DNA from: Scopulibacillus darangshiensis
GTDB taxonomy: Bacteria > Bacillota > Bacilli > Bacillales > Sporolactobacillaceae
Direction: 5' to 3'
Length of the DNA: 64,000 bases
Assembly (NCBI RefSeq): GCF_004341035.1
Contig: NZ_SLXK01000005.1
Span: forward strand, 69,258 to 133,257
Each line of letters begins with the position of its first letter. Position 1 is the stretch's first letter. The position numbers were made by a program, and so were the translations under genes. Positions 53,784 to 62,475 of this stretch are shown piece after piece. The notes beneath the pieces were generated by a model, which worked only from the letters and a program-made list of their open reading frames with translations, was not told where the DNA came from and searched no databases.

Positions 53784-53999
53784 TTGGTTTCACTCCTTGT
53801 AACAATATGATGAGCGGGTGTCGCACAGATTATGCAGGAAGCCGCTGCTACTTTTGACACATTAAGATAAACCGATGTGATGGGATATCTATATAGCCAT
53901 TTGTTTCGATATTAACGTGGAGTTTGTATAGCTGATCCATATAGGTGCCAACCTGGCGCTGGGAAATGGCAGCGGTTCACTTGCCATTCTTCCGGTATC

Positions 54000-54151
54000 A
54001 GTAAAGAAAACTCGCCGATTGGCGAGCCTTTGGTGAAGACAGAGGCGTAGTTGCGACGCACAGGACGTGCTAGTACTGGCGTTGTAACAGGATGTTACGT
54101 CTTTAGCCAGTGCACTTATGTGCGTCAGAAAGTTATACTTTCTGATTAACT
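54000..54151 (+). repeat. Dispersed hairpin repeat, long form (copy A)
   Basis: 152 bp. In order it holds: hairpin CTCGCC-GATT-GGCGAG (54011-54026); outer stem GACGCAC (54055)/GTGCGTC (54120) enclosing ACTGGC (54075)/GCCAGT (54106) and the hairpin GTAAC-AGGAT-GTTAC (54084-54098); an alternative GCAC-AGGAC-GTGC (54058-54070); and a final palindrome CAGAAAGT-TAT-ACTTTCTG (54126-54144). It is identical to copy B except for one base. Confidence 0.92.
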
Positions 54152-54300
54152 TAAAAACGAAAAGTCCCACCCTGAAAAAGGCCTTTTTGCTTGCTCTAAA
54201 TAAAAATAAAACATTTCCTCCGATTTCATTGGATAACTCCTTTTTTATTTTCCATTATGCCATAACATGTTCTTCCTTTTAACAAAACGACAACAAATAA

Positions 54301-54338
54301 TGAAACCGCTTTCAAATTTATGTGATTTATCATATGAT
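54301..54338 (+). promoter_or_regulatory. cre site and promoter of the lyase gene
   Basis: TGAAACCGCTTTCA (54301-54314) fits TGWNANCGNTNWCA at every fixed base. It overlaps a weak -35 (TTTCAA, 54310-54315), followed after 17 bp by TATGAT (54333-54338). CcpA binding here should repress the gene when preferred carbon sources are present. Confidence 0.65.
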
Positions 54339-54378
54339 GGAATAGAGAGATAGATATTATGGGGAGGTCATTTTAGAA

Positions 54379-55593
54379 ATGGTACACCAAAAGAAGCGGT
54401 TTGAGACGGAAATTATTCATACAGGCTATGATTCGCTTGAAGAACAAGGCAGCTTAGTCCCGCCTCTTTTTCAAACGTCAACATTCACCTTTTCCAGCGC
54501 ACAAGAAGGTGAACAGCGCTTTTGCGGTGAATCGAACGGCTACATTTATTCTAGACTGGGCAATCCAACCGTTCGTATTTTAACTGAAAGAATAGCTGCC
54601 CTCGAACAAGGCGAGGCTGCTCTTGCATTTGGCTCGGGAATGGCTGCTGTATCCGGAACCCTTTTTCATCTGACAAAAACTGGCGATCATATCCTCTGTT
54701 CACAAGGCATATACGGCTGCACATTTGGGCTGCTCCAGTTAATGAAGGAAAAACATCAAATTACACATGACTTTCTTTCAATGGACAAAGAGGATGAGTT
54801 GCGGAGTGCGATTCGTGATAACACAGCATGTCTCTATATCGAAACACCGATAAACCCTACAATGAGGCTGATTGATCTAGAAATGGTTGTCAAGGTGGCA
54901 AAAGAATATAATGTACCTGTTGTTGTCGATAATACCTTTAGTTCCCCGTATTTGCAACAGCCTCTCACCTTGGGTTGTGATTATGTCATACACAGCGCGA
55001 CCAAATATATAGGCGGCCATGGGGATGTCATTGCCGGGCTTGTTATTGGCCGTCATGAAGAACTTGGGAAAATGGCAATGTCAACACAGAAAGATATCGG
55101 CGGCATCATTTCACCATTTGACGCGTGGCTCTTGCTTCGCGGCCTTAAGACGTTGCCTGTTAGAATTGACCGCCATTGCGATAATGCCGGAAAAATCGCG
55201 AAAATGTTAAAACAGCATCTGGCTGTGAAAAAAATGTATTTTCCTGGCGATCTTGATTTTCCGCAACATGAATTGGCTCAAAAGCAAATGAAGCGTCCGG
55301 GCGGCATGATCAGCTTTGAAATTAACGGCAACAAAGAGGATGCACAAGCGTTTCTAAATGCTTGCAAGCTGATAAAAATTGCAGTAAGTCTTGGTGATGC
55401 GGAAACATTAATCCAGCATCCGGCAACAATGACTCACGCTGTTGTACCAGAAGAAGAACGCCTCAAAATGGGCATTACCGACAATCTGATTCGTCTATCC
55501 GTCGGTTTGGAAGCTTGGGAAGATATCTGGGATGACCTCAAGCAAGCACTGGATCTTATGACCCCGGAAAACACGGCTTATGAAATGAAATAG
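54379..55593 (+). CDS. mgl: Methionine gamma-lyase (PLP enzyme)
   Basis: A 404-residue cystathionine-gamma-synthase-family enzyme with PLP lysine Lys209 in S-A-T-K-Y-I-G-G-H. Tyr112 and Cys114 lie in I-Y-G-C-T-F; the cysteine at this place is characteristic of true methionine gamma-lyases (Cys116 in Pseudomonas) and rare in cystathionine lyases. It would split methionine into methanethiol, ammonia and 2-oxobutyrate. GGGGAGG lies before the ATG. It is monocistronic, with a cre site at the promoter. Cystathionine gamma-lyase activity remains possible. Confidence 0.85.
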   Translation: MVHQKKRFETEIIHTGYDSLEEQGSLVPPLFQTSTFTFSSAQEGEQRFCGESNGYIYSRLGNPTVRILTERIAALEQGEAALAFGSGMAAVSGTLFHLTKTGDHILCSQGIYGCTFGLLQLMKEKHQITHDFLSMDKEDELRSAIRDNTACLYIETPINPTMRLIDLEMVVKVAKEYNVPVVVDNTFSSPYLQQPLTLGCDYVIHSATKYIGGHGDVIAGLVIGRHEELGKMAMSTQKDIGGIISPFDAWLLLRGLKTLPVRIDRHCDNAGKIAKMLKQHLAVKKMYFPGDLDFPQHELAQKQMKRPGGMISFEINGNKEDAQAFLNACKLIKIAVSLGDAETLIQHPATMTHAVVPEEERLKMGITDNLIRLSVGLEAWEDIWDDLKQALDLMTPENTAYEMK

Positions 55594-55599
55594 CAAAAG

Positions 55600-55630
55600 C
55601 GATGGCGCCTTTAGCCATCGTTTTTCTTTT
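55600..55630 (+). terminator. Terminator of mgl
   Basis: CGATGGC-N7-GCCATCG followed by TTTTTCTTTTT. Confidence 0.9.
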
Positions 55631-55806
55631 TCTTACCACTCAATTTTGCATTTTATAGCCAAATTCCCCCAAAGTGCTAATTTAATAAAACTCGTGATAT
55701 TTTACCCTTATTTTCCATATTTTTGAGCTCCATTCTTTCTTAACATTAGTGCGAATATTATTATTTGTTTCGGTTAAGTTATTGTTGTAACACTTTTTAA
55801 CCAAAC

Positions 55807-55836
55807 TGAAACTTTTTAAAGGAATAATTCGTCTAA
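55807..55836 (+). promoter_or_regulatory. ECF-sigma (SigM/SigX-type) promoter upstream of ltaS
   Basis: TGAAAC (55807-55812), N17, CGTCTAA (55830-55836), matching the -35/-10 of Bacillus cell-envelope-stress ECF sigma factors. It is 317 bp before the ltaS start. Confidence 0.6.
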
Positions 55837-55961
55837 ATAAGGGTATGTATTTTATTATGTTTCGTTAAGTTAAAAAATATGGGTTGTATCTGAGTTTGAT
55901 AAACGGACGACCATTTTCCTATGGACCTGTAGCCTATCTTTAGAAATAATTATCCGGTTAC

Positions 55962-55989
55962 TTGACATTTTATTTCAAAGCGCTAAAAT
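55962..55989 (+). promoter_or_regulatory. Sigma-A promoter upstream of ltaS
   Basis: TTGACA-N16-TAAAAT. The rest of the 55631-56152 gap is AT-rich leader; nothing else was recognised. Confidence 0.55.
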
Positions 55990-56152
55990 AATTTAGGATA
56001 CTATGAATCCAAACACTGGAAACTATAGGAATATAAGATTAATAAGAGAAGTCTTTTTACCGCCAGCTCAATAAATATTATGGGATGTTTTACACAATTA
56101 TAAATTGCTGGTTTAAAAGTCATTATAATGACACGCAGGAGGTATGAAGTTT

Positions 56153-58213
56153 ATGAAACTGACATTGAAAAAATGCCAGGATCTATTAAATAAGAAGTAC
56201 TCGCTCTTCTTTTTAGTAGTTTTTCTATTCTGGATTAAAACGTATCTTACTTACGTCACGCAATTTCACCTTGGAATCAAGAATGACATGCAGGAATTCC
56301 TGCTATTTATTAACCCATTAAGTTCGGGACTCTTTTTCTTTGGAATCGCCCTTCTATTTAAAGGACGCGGCAGAAATATCGCAATGATCGTTATCCACCT
56401 GATCCTATCTGGACTATTATATGCGAACGTCGTATTCTACCGGTTCTTTAACGACTTTATTACGCTGCCAGTTCTTTTCCAAACAAAGAACTTCGGTGAC
56501 GTTGGCGGAAGTGCGGTAGCATTAATGAGACCTTACGACTTTTTGTTTTTCCTAGACACTTTATTACTTATTGGACTTATCGTCTTTAAGGTTGTTAAAA
56601 CACAGGCTAATCGCATTGGCAGACGCGCAACGTTAACCGTATTCGCGACAGCCATTATGATTTTCATTGTTAACTTAAGTCTCGCTGAAGCTGACCGTCC
56701 GCAATTATTGACAAGAACATTTGACAGAAATTACCTTGTTAAATATCTTGGAGCGTACAACTTTACCATTTATGATATCATTCAAAACACAAAATCATCC
56801 GCTCAGCGGGCATTCGCTGACAGCAGTGATATTACAGAAGTAGAGAATTACACAAAATCAAATTATGCTGACCCGAACAAAAAGTATTTCGGCAAAGCAA
56901 AGAACATGAACGTCATTTATGTGTCGATGGAGTCATTCCAAACCTTTATGATTGACCGAAAGCTAAATGGTAAGGAAGTTACACCATTCCTAAATTCATT
57001 GGCACACGGGAAAGACGGCACGTTCTACTTTGATAATTTCTTCCACCAGGTAGGTCAAGGTAAAACATCCGATGCCGAATTTATGATGGCAAATTCATTG
57101 TTCCCGCTGCCGCAAGGATCAGTCTTTACAACTAAGGCTCAAAATACGTACCAAGCAACACCGCAAATCCTTAAATCTAAAGGCTATATGTCGGCAACAT
57201 TCCACGGTAACTATAAGACATTCTGGAACCGTGACGAAATGTATAAATCACTCGGAATCGATAAATTCTTTGATGCTGATTACTATGACATGAGCGCTGA
57301 GCATACGATCAATTATGGTATGGAAGATAAGCCATTCTTCAAAGAATCAATGCCATACCTTAAGAACCTGCATCAGCCGTTTTTGACTAAATTTATTACA
57401 CTGTCTAACCACTTCCCGTTCAAATTAGATAAGGAAGATCAGGATTTTCCTGCGGCAGACACAAATGACCAAGTAGTCAATCATTATTTCCAGACCGCAC
57501 ACTACATGGATGAAGCACTAAAACAATTCTTTGAAGAATTGAAGGCTTCCGGTCTTTATGACAATACTGTCATTGTTCTTTACGGAGACCATTATGGTAT
57601 ATCTGAAAATCACAATACTGCAATGGCCAAGATCACTGGCGGAGAAATTACGCCATATAAAAATGCTCAATTACAGCGGGTGCCATTATTCATTCACGTA
57701 CCTGGGGTTAAAGGCGGTGTAAGGCACACTTATGGCGGTGATGTGGATGTCCGCCCTACTGTATTACATTTACTTGGTGTTAATACAAAGGACTACATCT
57801 CTTTCGGAACCGACCTATTGTCTAAAGAGCATCGCTCAATCGTACCGTTCCGTAACGGCGATTTCGTAACACCAAAATTTACTAGCGTAAGCGGAACATG
57901 TTATGCCAACCCAAGTGGCAAACAAGTCGATGGCGAAAAATGTAAGCCATACGATAAAGTCGTCAAAAAAGAGCTTGGGCTCTCCGACAAGGTCGTGTAC
58001 GGCGATCTGCTTCGTTTCTACAAGCCAGATGGATTTGAACCTGTAAAACGCTCTAAAATTAGCTATACAGGCGATCAAACCCTCCCGCTTGAAAGATATG
58101 TGGATCAGTCCGAAAAGTCAAAACACCTAACTAATAATCAGTTAATAAAAAAAGATGGGTCAGAGACAAAATCAAATAACGAATCAAAGCAAAAGTCTGA
58201 TCAATCTAAATAA
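56153..58213 (+). CDS. ltaS: Lipoteichoic acid synthase, LtaS family
   Basis: A 686-residue protein with five N-terminal helices (to about residue 178) and an external sulfatase-like domain. Glu260 (S-M-E-S-F) and the nucleophile Thr305 (G-Q-G-K-T-S-D-A-E-F) are the LtaS active-site residues, and G-D-H-Y-G binds metal later. It polymerises glycerol-phosphate from phosphatidylglycerol onto the lipid anchor. The C-terminal 30 residues are Lys/Ser/Gln-rich. The ATG at 56153 has AGGAGGT about 9 bases upstream; the ATG at 56144 is too close to it. Bacillus has several paralogues; which one this is cannot be told. Confidence 0.92.
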   Translation: MKLTLKKCQDLLNKKYSLFFLVVFLFWIKTYLTYVTQFHLGIKNDMQEFLLFINPLSSGLFFFGIALLFKGRGRNIAMIVIHLILSGLLYANVVFYRFFNDFITLPVLFQTKNFGDVGGSAVALMRPYDFLFFLDTLLLIGLIVFKVVKTQANRIGRRATLTVFATAIMIFIVNLSLAEADRPQLLTRTFDRNYLVKYLGAYNFTIYDIIQNTKSSAQRAFADSSDITEVENYTKSNYADPNKKYFGKAKNMNVIYVSMESFQTFMIDRKLNGKEVTPFLNSLAHGKDGTFYFDNFFHQVGQGKTSDAEFMMANSLFPLPQGSVFTTKAQNTYQATPQILKSKGYMSATFHGNYKTFWNRDEMYKSLGIDKFFDADYYDMSAEHTINYGMEDKPFFKESMPYLKNLHQPFLTKFITLSNHFPFKLDKEDQDFPAADTNDQVVNHYFQTAHYMDEALKQFFEELKASGLYDNTVIVLYGDHYGISENHNTAMAKITGGEITPYKNAQLQRVPLFIHVPGVKGGVRHTYGGDVDVRPTVLHLLGVNTKDYISFGTDLLSKEHRSIVPFRNGDFVTPKFTSVSGTCYANPSGKQVDGEKCKPYDKVVKKELGLSDKVVYGDLLRFYKPDGFEPVKRSKISYTGDQTLPLERYVDQSEKSKHLTNNQLIKKDGSETKSNNESKQKSDQSK

Positions 58214-58220
58214 CTCCTTT

Positions 58221-58250
58221 ACCCTTCGGCAAATCATGCCGGAGGGTTTT
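58221..58250 (+). terminator. Terminator of ltaS
   Basis: CCCTTCGGCA/TGCCGGAGGG (one wobble) followed by T5. Confidence 0.88.
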
Positions 58251-58331
58251 TCTATATAGAGAATGGCAAGAGCTGGCTGCAATCATTTTGTGTATTAGGG
58301 AGAGCCTAATAAAGAAGGAGGTCAGATTATA

Positions 58332-58607
58332 ATGGGCAACAATAATCATTATCTTGTACCTGAAGCAAAAGAAGGCATGCAAAAATTGAAGGAAAAAGTG
58401 ATGGCTGAACAAGGCTATAACGTTAATCCCGAGCAGCCTAATGATGTAAAATATGAGGTTGCAGAAGAAGTCGGTGTTCCGCTTAAAAAAGGATATAACG
58501 GTGACATGACCGCTAAAGAAGCCGGTAAAATCGGCGGCAATATCGGCGGTAATATGGTTAAGGAAATGATCCAAATGGCTGAACAAAGCCTAACCAACAA
58601 AAAATAA
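58332..58607 (+). CDS. Alpha/beta-type small acid-soluble spore protein
   Basis: A 91-residue SASP. It shows L-V-P-E-A-K-E-G-M-Q-K-L-K, the germination-protease region K-Y-E-V-A-E-E-V-G-V and the family signature L-K-K-G-Y-N-G-D-M-T-A-K-E-A-G-K-I-G-G-N-I. It coats and protects spore DNA and is degraded by Gpr at germination. The C-terminal G-G-N-I-G-G-N-M-V and the extended tail make it longer than typical B. subtilis SspA-D (about 70 residues). AAGGAGGT lies before the ATG. Confidence 0.95.
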   Translation: MGNNNHYLVPEAKEGMQKLKEKVMAEQGYNVNPEQPNDVKYEVAEEVGVPLKKGYNGDMTAKEAGKIGGNIGGNMVKEMIQMAEQSLTNKK

Positions 58608-58630
58608 CTGGCTGACCCTTCACAATTAGG

Positions 58631-58660
58631 GGCATTCCCGAATGAGTGGGGATGCCTTTT
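58631..58660 (+). terminator. Terminator of the SASP gene
   Basis: GGCATTCCC-N8-GGGGATGCC (one wobble) followed by TTTT. Confidence 0.85.
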
Positions 58661-58878
58661 ATCTCGTCAAATGATATAGGGGTAAATATAACAAACCCCC
58701 GGAGGTATTTGGGCGGCACTGCGGAAATACAGTCGCTTTCCCGCAGGAGTCTTATGTATTTCCGTTGATTCGTGATTTTCTAGACCGTATCAACTCATCT
58801 AAAAATGTTTCTATGATGATTATACAACTTATGTTGTATTGATTAGCCGATTTTAATGAAAGAATCCGAGTAAAAAAT

Positions 58879-59030
58879 AGTAAAGAAAACTCGCCGATTG
58901 GCGAGCCTTTGGCGAAGACAGAGGCGTAGTTGCGACGCACAGGACGTGCTAGTACTGGCGTTGTAACAGGATGTTACGTCTTTAGCCAGTGCACTTATGT
59001 GCGTCAGAAAGTTATACTTTCTGATTAACT
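58879..59030 (+). repeat. Dispersed hairpin repeat, long form (copy B)
   Basis: 152 bp, same orientation as copy A and 4.9 kb from it, with a single T-to-C difference (58912) and no gaps. The flanks beyond the repeat are unrelated. All stems of copy A are intact. Confidence 0.92.
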
Positions 59031-59037
59031 AAAGAAT

Positions 59038-59080
59038 AAGGCTACATTTCGTTCGAAATCAAACGAAATGCAGCCTTTTT
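59038..59080. terminator. Hairpin with T-run between copy B and fumC
   Basis: AAGGCTACATTTCGTT/AACGAAATGCAGCCTT with one mismatch, followed by T5 on the top strand. It is the most likely fumC terminator from the bottom strand, though its T-run is better on the top strand. Confidence 0.6.
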
Positions 59081-59159
59081 AAATATGGATACACTTATAA
59101 ATTTGAAAAAGGTATGTTTTTCAGCGGCCTCTGTATTTGCCGGGGGTTTTAGGTAATGC

Positions 59160-60548
59160 TTATGCTTTTGGTCCTGTCATATCCTCCGGTCTGACCATTT
59201 CATCAAATTGTTCTTCAGTGAGAATCCCGGTCGCGATGGCAGCCTCTTTCAAAGTAGTCCCTTCTTTGTGGGCCTTCTTTGCAATTTTAGCGGCATTTTC
59301 GTAGCCGATATGCGGGTTCAAGGCAGTGACCAGCATAAGAGAATTGTGCAAATAAGCGTCAATTTTCTCTTTGTCAGGCTCTATGCCTACCGCACAATGA
59401 TCATTAAATGATACCATGGCATCCGCAAGCAATCGCGCCGATTGCAAGAAGTTATAGCCGATGACAGGCTTAAAGACGTTCAATTCGAAGTTCCCTTGGC
59501 TCGCAGCAAATCCGATTGCAGAATCATTACCCATAACCTGAACGGCAACCATTGTGACTGCCTCAGCTTGAGTTGGGTTTACTTTACCAGGCATAATTGA
59601 ACTTCCAGGTTCATTTTCGGGAATGGTGATCTCCCCTATGCCACATCGTGGACCGCTTGCAAGCCATCTGACATCATTTGCGATTTTCATTAAATCAGCA
59701 GCAAGTGCCTTTAACACACCATGCACTGTTGTGATTTGGTCGTGGCTCGTAAGGGCATGGAATTTGTTATCCGAAGATGTGAAGGATTTCCCTGTCATGT
59801 TGGAAAGCTCTTCTGCTGTCATCTTGCCGAAATCAGGATGGGCGTTCAAACCTGTTCCAACCGCCGTCCCGCCGATCGCAAGTTCCTTAATGAATTCGGT
59901 CACGCTTTTAAGCATCTTTTCGGTTTTATTCAACATCTGATACCAGCCGCTGATCTCTTGGCCGAGTGTAAGCGGGGTGGCATCCTGCAAATGAGTGCGG
60001 CCGATTTTGATGATATCGTTAAATGCATCTGATTTTTCTTTTAATGTTGCTTTTAATTTCCCCAGTGACGGAAGGACATTTTCCTCAATCGTCAAAACAC
60101 TTGCAACATGCATAGCCGTCGGATAAGTATCATTGGAGCTTTGTGATTTATTCACATCATCATTCGGATGGACTTTAAGCTCGCTGTTCTTTTCTTTAAG
60201 TATTTGATTCGACCTGTTTGCTATTACTTCATTAACGTTCATATTCGATTGCGTGCCGCTCCCGGTTTGCCAAACAACAAGCGGAAACTGATCATCCCAC
60301 TGACCGTCGATAATTTCATCAGCAGCTTGTACTATCGCGTCAGCCTTTTCTTCTTCAAGCTTACCTAACTTCTTATTAGCAAGCGCTGCACCCTTTTTAA
60401 GCATCGCAAACGCTTTAACAATTTCTAAAGGCATTTTTTCCCAGCCTATTTTAAAATTTTGCTTGCTGCGCTGCGTCTGGGCAGCCCAAAGCTTATCAGC
60501 TGGAACTTTCACTTCACCTAGTGTGTCCTTTTCAATTCTGTAATCCAT
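59160..60548 (-). CDS. fumC: Fumarate hydratase class II
   Basis: A 462-residue enzyme of the fumarase/aspartase superfamily. Signature [11 protein letters not shown] near residue 315; [13 protein letters not shown] near 95-110; G-R-T-H-L-Q-D-A near 185. It interconverts fumarate and malate in the TCA cycle. The ATG at 60548 has GGGAGG 6 bases upstream, while the ATG at 60554 abuts it. It is a single gene (citG in B. subtilis). Confidence 0.95.
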   Translation of the reverse strand: MDYRIEKDTLGEVKVPADKLWAAQTQRSKQNFKIGWEKMPLEIVKAFAMLKKGAALANKKLGKLEEEKADAIVQAADEIIDGQWDDQFPLVVWQTGSGTQSNMNVNEVIANRSNQILKEKNSELKVHPNDDVNKSQSSNDTYPTAMHVASVLTIEENVLPSLGKLKATLKEKSDAFNDIIKIGRTHLQDATPLTLGQEISGWYQMLNKTEKMLKSVTEFIKELAIGGTAVGTGLNAHPDFGKMTAEELSNMTGKSFTSSDNKFHALTSHDQITTVHGVLKALAADLMKIANDVRWLASGPRCGIGEITIPENEPGSSIMPGKVNPTQAEAVTMVAVQVMGNDSAIGFAASQGNFELNVFKPVIGYNFLQSARLLADAMVSFNDHCAVGIEPDKEKIDAYLHNSLMLVTALNPHIGYENAAKIAKKAHKEGTTLKEAAIATGILTEEQFDEMVRPEDMTGPKA

Positions 60549-60633
60549 TGTCATCCTCCCTAACTTTCAAACAAGATTATTCCATCTAATTATGGCACTC
60601 CTTCCACGGGTAGTAAAGGGGTGCAGCCTCCCT

Positions 60634-60645
60634 GGGTCTGACCCC
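60634..60645. repeat. GGGTCTGACCCC half-palindrome, copy 3
   Basis: A partial instance of the 16747/17230 palindrome, followed by GCC and a T8 tract, between fumC and the MarR gene. Confidence 0.6.
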
Positions 60646-60738
60646 GCCTTTTTTTTCTTTTTTTGATCAAAATAGTTTACATGTATGAAATATTTATGTA
60701 CTATATATAATTAGTGATTTGTTATCAGGGGGTTTGAA

Positions 60739-61140
60739 ATGGAAAATAGAGATATGATGATTTTTATCGAACTGATTCGTCAGGTCAACAAAAGTGTCCG
60801 TAAAGAATGGCACTTTAACTTATCCGGTCCGCAACTGAGTCTTTTGCGAATTCTTAGATACAAAGGCCCGCAAAAAATGTCTGAGCTCGCGGAAGAGATA
60901 GGCATCAGTCATAGCGGTGCCACGGCCCTTGCAGACCGCATGATTAAGGGGGGATATGTTGCCCGGGACCGTTCTGAGAAAGATCGGCGGGTCGTCAATC
61001 TGGCCATCACAGATAAAGGTGAGGCTTTATGTGAAAAGTTTTCAAAATCCAGGGATGTTGCCGTAGAGAGGTTTTTTGGCAAATTGGACGCTGAAGAAAC
61101 AGCTGAACTCCTGAGAATGTGCAAGAAAATGTTGGAATGA
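60739..61140 (+). CDS. MarR-family regulator
   Basis: A 133-residue winged-helix protein with M-S-E-L-A-E-E-I-G-I-S-H-S-G-A-T-A-L-A-D-R-M, the wing R-S-E-K-D-R-R-V-V-N-L-A and a helical dimer end. The next gene in the same direction, 117 bp away, encodes an MFS exporter that it probably controls. It shares little with the MarR at 9370. AGGGGG lies before the ATG. The inducer is unknown. Confidence 0.9.
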   Translation: MENRDMMIFIELIRQVNKSVRKEWHFNLSGPQLSLLRILRYKGPQKMSELAEEIGISHSGATALADRMIKGGYVARDRSEKDRRVVNLAITDKGEALCEKFSKSRDVAVERFFGKLDAEETAELLRMCKKMLE

Positions 61141-61257
61141 TATTTAATGGTTAATCGATAAGCTTTCAAGCTACACTATCCATTACCACGTCTGATTTAT
61201 ATCGACCATTACGAAACCTTGTTATTTATTTTATTAACTTTATATAGAGGTGTTATT

Positions 61258-62475
61258 ATGCCATTAGATGCTGAACAAATTGAACAGGCCGTTGAAACTG
61301 TCGAACACGACGATCACTCTTTTAAACGAATCTTTAAACAGCCAAAGGCTGCCTGGGCAGTTGCTTTTGCCTGTGTTGTCGCTTTTATGGGACTTGGCCT
61401 TGTTGACCCTATTTTACCGGCGATCGGGAAACAACTGCATGCTACTCCCGCTCAGGTAAACTTACTTTTTACAAGCTATATGCTTGTAACAGGTGTCATG
61501 ATGTTGATTACCGGCTGGCTATCCAGTCGGATTGGTCCAAAACGGACCTTGCTCCTCGGACTTATTATTATTGTTATTTTTTCCGCTTTGGGCGGCTTTT
61601 CCAGTACAGTAGGTCAATTAGTCGGTTACCGCGCAGGATGGGGCTTAGGGAATGCTTTATTCATATCCACAGCCCTTGCTGTTATTGTCAGCGTTGCAAG
61701 CGGCGGTACCGCGAGCGCAATTATTCTCTATGAGGCAGCTCTTGGCCTAGGGATGTCAGTTGGACCTTTACTTGGAGGCTGGCTTGGGGCCATTAGCTGG
61801 CGTGGACCGTTTTTCGGCGTCGCGATCCTTATGGCGATCGGGTTTATCGGGATATTAGTCTTGCTCAGCGATGTTGAAAAGCCAAAACAAAAGAGCTCCA
61901 TCCTTGATCCTATAAAAGCCCTTGGGCACCGCGGGCTCCTATCCATGGGTATCATGGCGCTCCTTTATAACTTTGGTTTCTTTACACTCTTAGCCTATTC
62001 TCCTTATGTTCTTGGCCTTGATGAACACGGGATCGGATATGTCTTTTTCTTTTGGGGTGTTTGTCTTGCGATTACCTCGATCTTTGTCGCTCCAAAGCTT
62101 GAAGTAAGATTCGGAACGAAAAAATCAATGTATGTTGTTCTTTTTTTAATCGCCTTAACTTTGGCCGTGATGGGACTTGGCGTTCATTCTCAAGCATTGC
62201 TTATTGCCTGCATCATCATCATCGGTGCTTTCTTGGGGATTAACAACACATTAGTCACCACAGCAGTCATGGAGGTCTCGCCCGTTGAACGTTCGGTGGC
62301 ATCCTCCGCTTACAGCTTCGTCCGCTTTGCCGGCGGCTCTGTCGCTCCGTGGCTGGCGGGGAAGCTCGCTGAATGGTATAATCCTGAAACACCTTTCTAC
62401 GTTGGTGCCGTCGCTGTTATCCTTGGTATGATCGTACTCTTCTCCGGACGACACCATATGAAGGAAATTAGTTAG
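61258..62475 (+). CDS. MFS transporter (DHA1-like drug exporter)
   Basis: A 405-residue protein with 12 helices. Motif A variant G-W-L-S-S-R-I-G-P-K-R near residue 80, and L-G-L-G-M-S-V-G-P-L-L-G-G near 165 (motif C, antiporter) point to drug export. The start ATG at 61258 has AGAGGTG 6 bases upstream; the open frame before it has none. It is regulated presumably by the MarR upstream. Its stop codon (TAG) is the first part of repeat copy E. Confidence 0.88.
   Translation: MPLDAEQIEQAVETVEHDDHSFKRIFKQPKAAWAVAFACVVAFMGLGLVDPILPAIGKQLHATPAQVNLLFTSYMLVTGVMMLITGWLSSRIGPKRTLLLGLIIIVIFSALGGFSSTVGQLVGYRAGWGLGNALFISTALAVIVSVASGGTASAIILYEAALGLGMSVGPLLGGWLGAISWRGPFFGVAILMAIGFIGILVLLSDVEKPKQKSSILDPIKALGHRGLLSMGIMALLYNFGFFTLLAYSPYVLGLDEHGIGYVFFFWGVCLAITSIFVAPKLEVRFGTKKSMYVVLFLIALTLAVMGLGVHSQALLIACIIIIGAFLGINNTLVTTAVMEVSPVERSVASSAYSFVRFAGGSVAPWLAGKLAEWYNPETPFYVGAVAVILGMIVLFSGRHHMKEIS

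Larger units (their letters stand above)
53784..54378. other. 595-bp gap upstream of methionine gamma-lyase
   Basis: No gene. It contains dispersed repeat copy A (54000-54151), a perfect cre site (54301-54314) and the lyase promoter. The part from 53784 to 53999 shows nothing I recognise. Confidence 0.6.
58661..59159. other. Gap between SASP and fumarase genes
   Basis: About 500 bp without a gene. It holds a degenerate element (58713-58765) with the inverted pair GCGGAAATACA/TGTATTTCCG; its bottom strand contains GACTCCTGCGGGAAAGCG, a word common in Bacillaceae intergenic repeats. Repeat copy B and a hairpin at 59038-59080 follow. Confidence 0.55.

Noticed and set aside
53889-54170. A 93-codon bottom-strand frame
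   Set aside because: It lies across repeat copy A, which is palindromic DNA, with no ribosome site or protein-like composition.
55968-55990. Considered a cre site in the ltaS promoter (TTTCAAAGCGCTAAAA)
   Set aside because: At least two fixed positions of the CcpA consensus are wrong on either strand.
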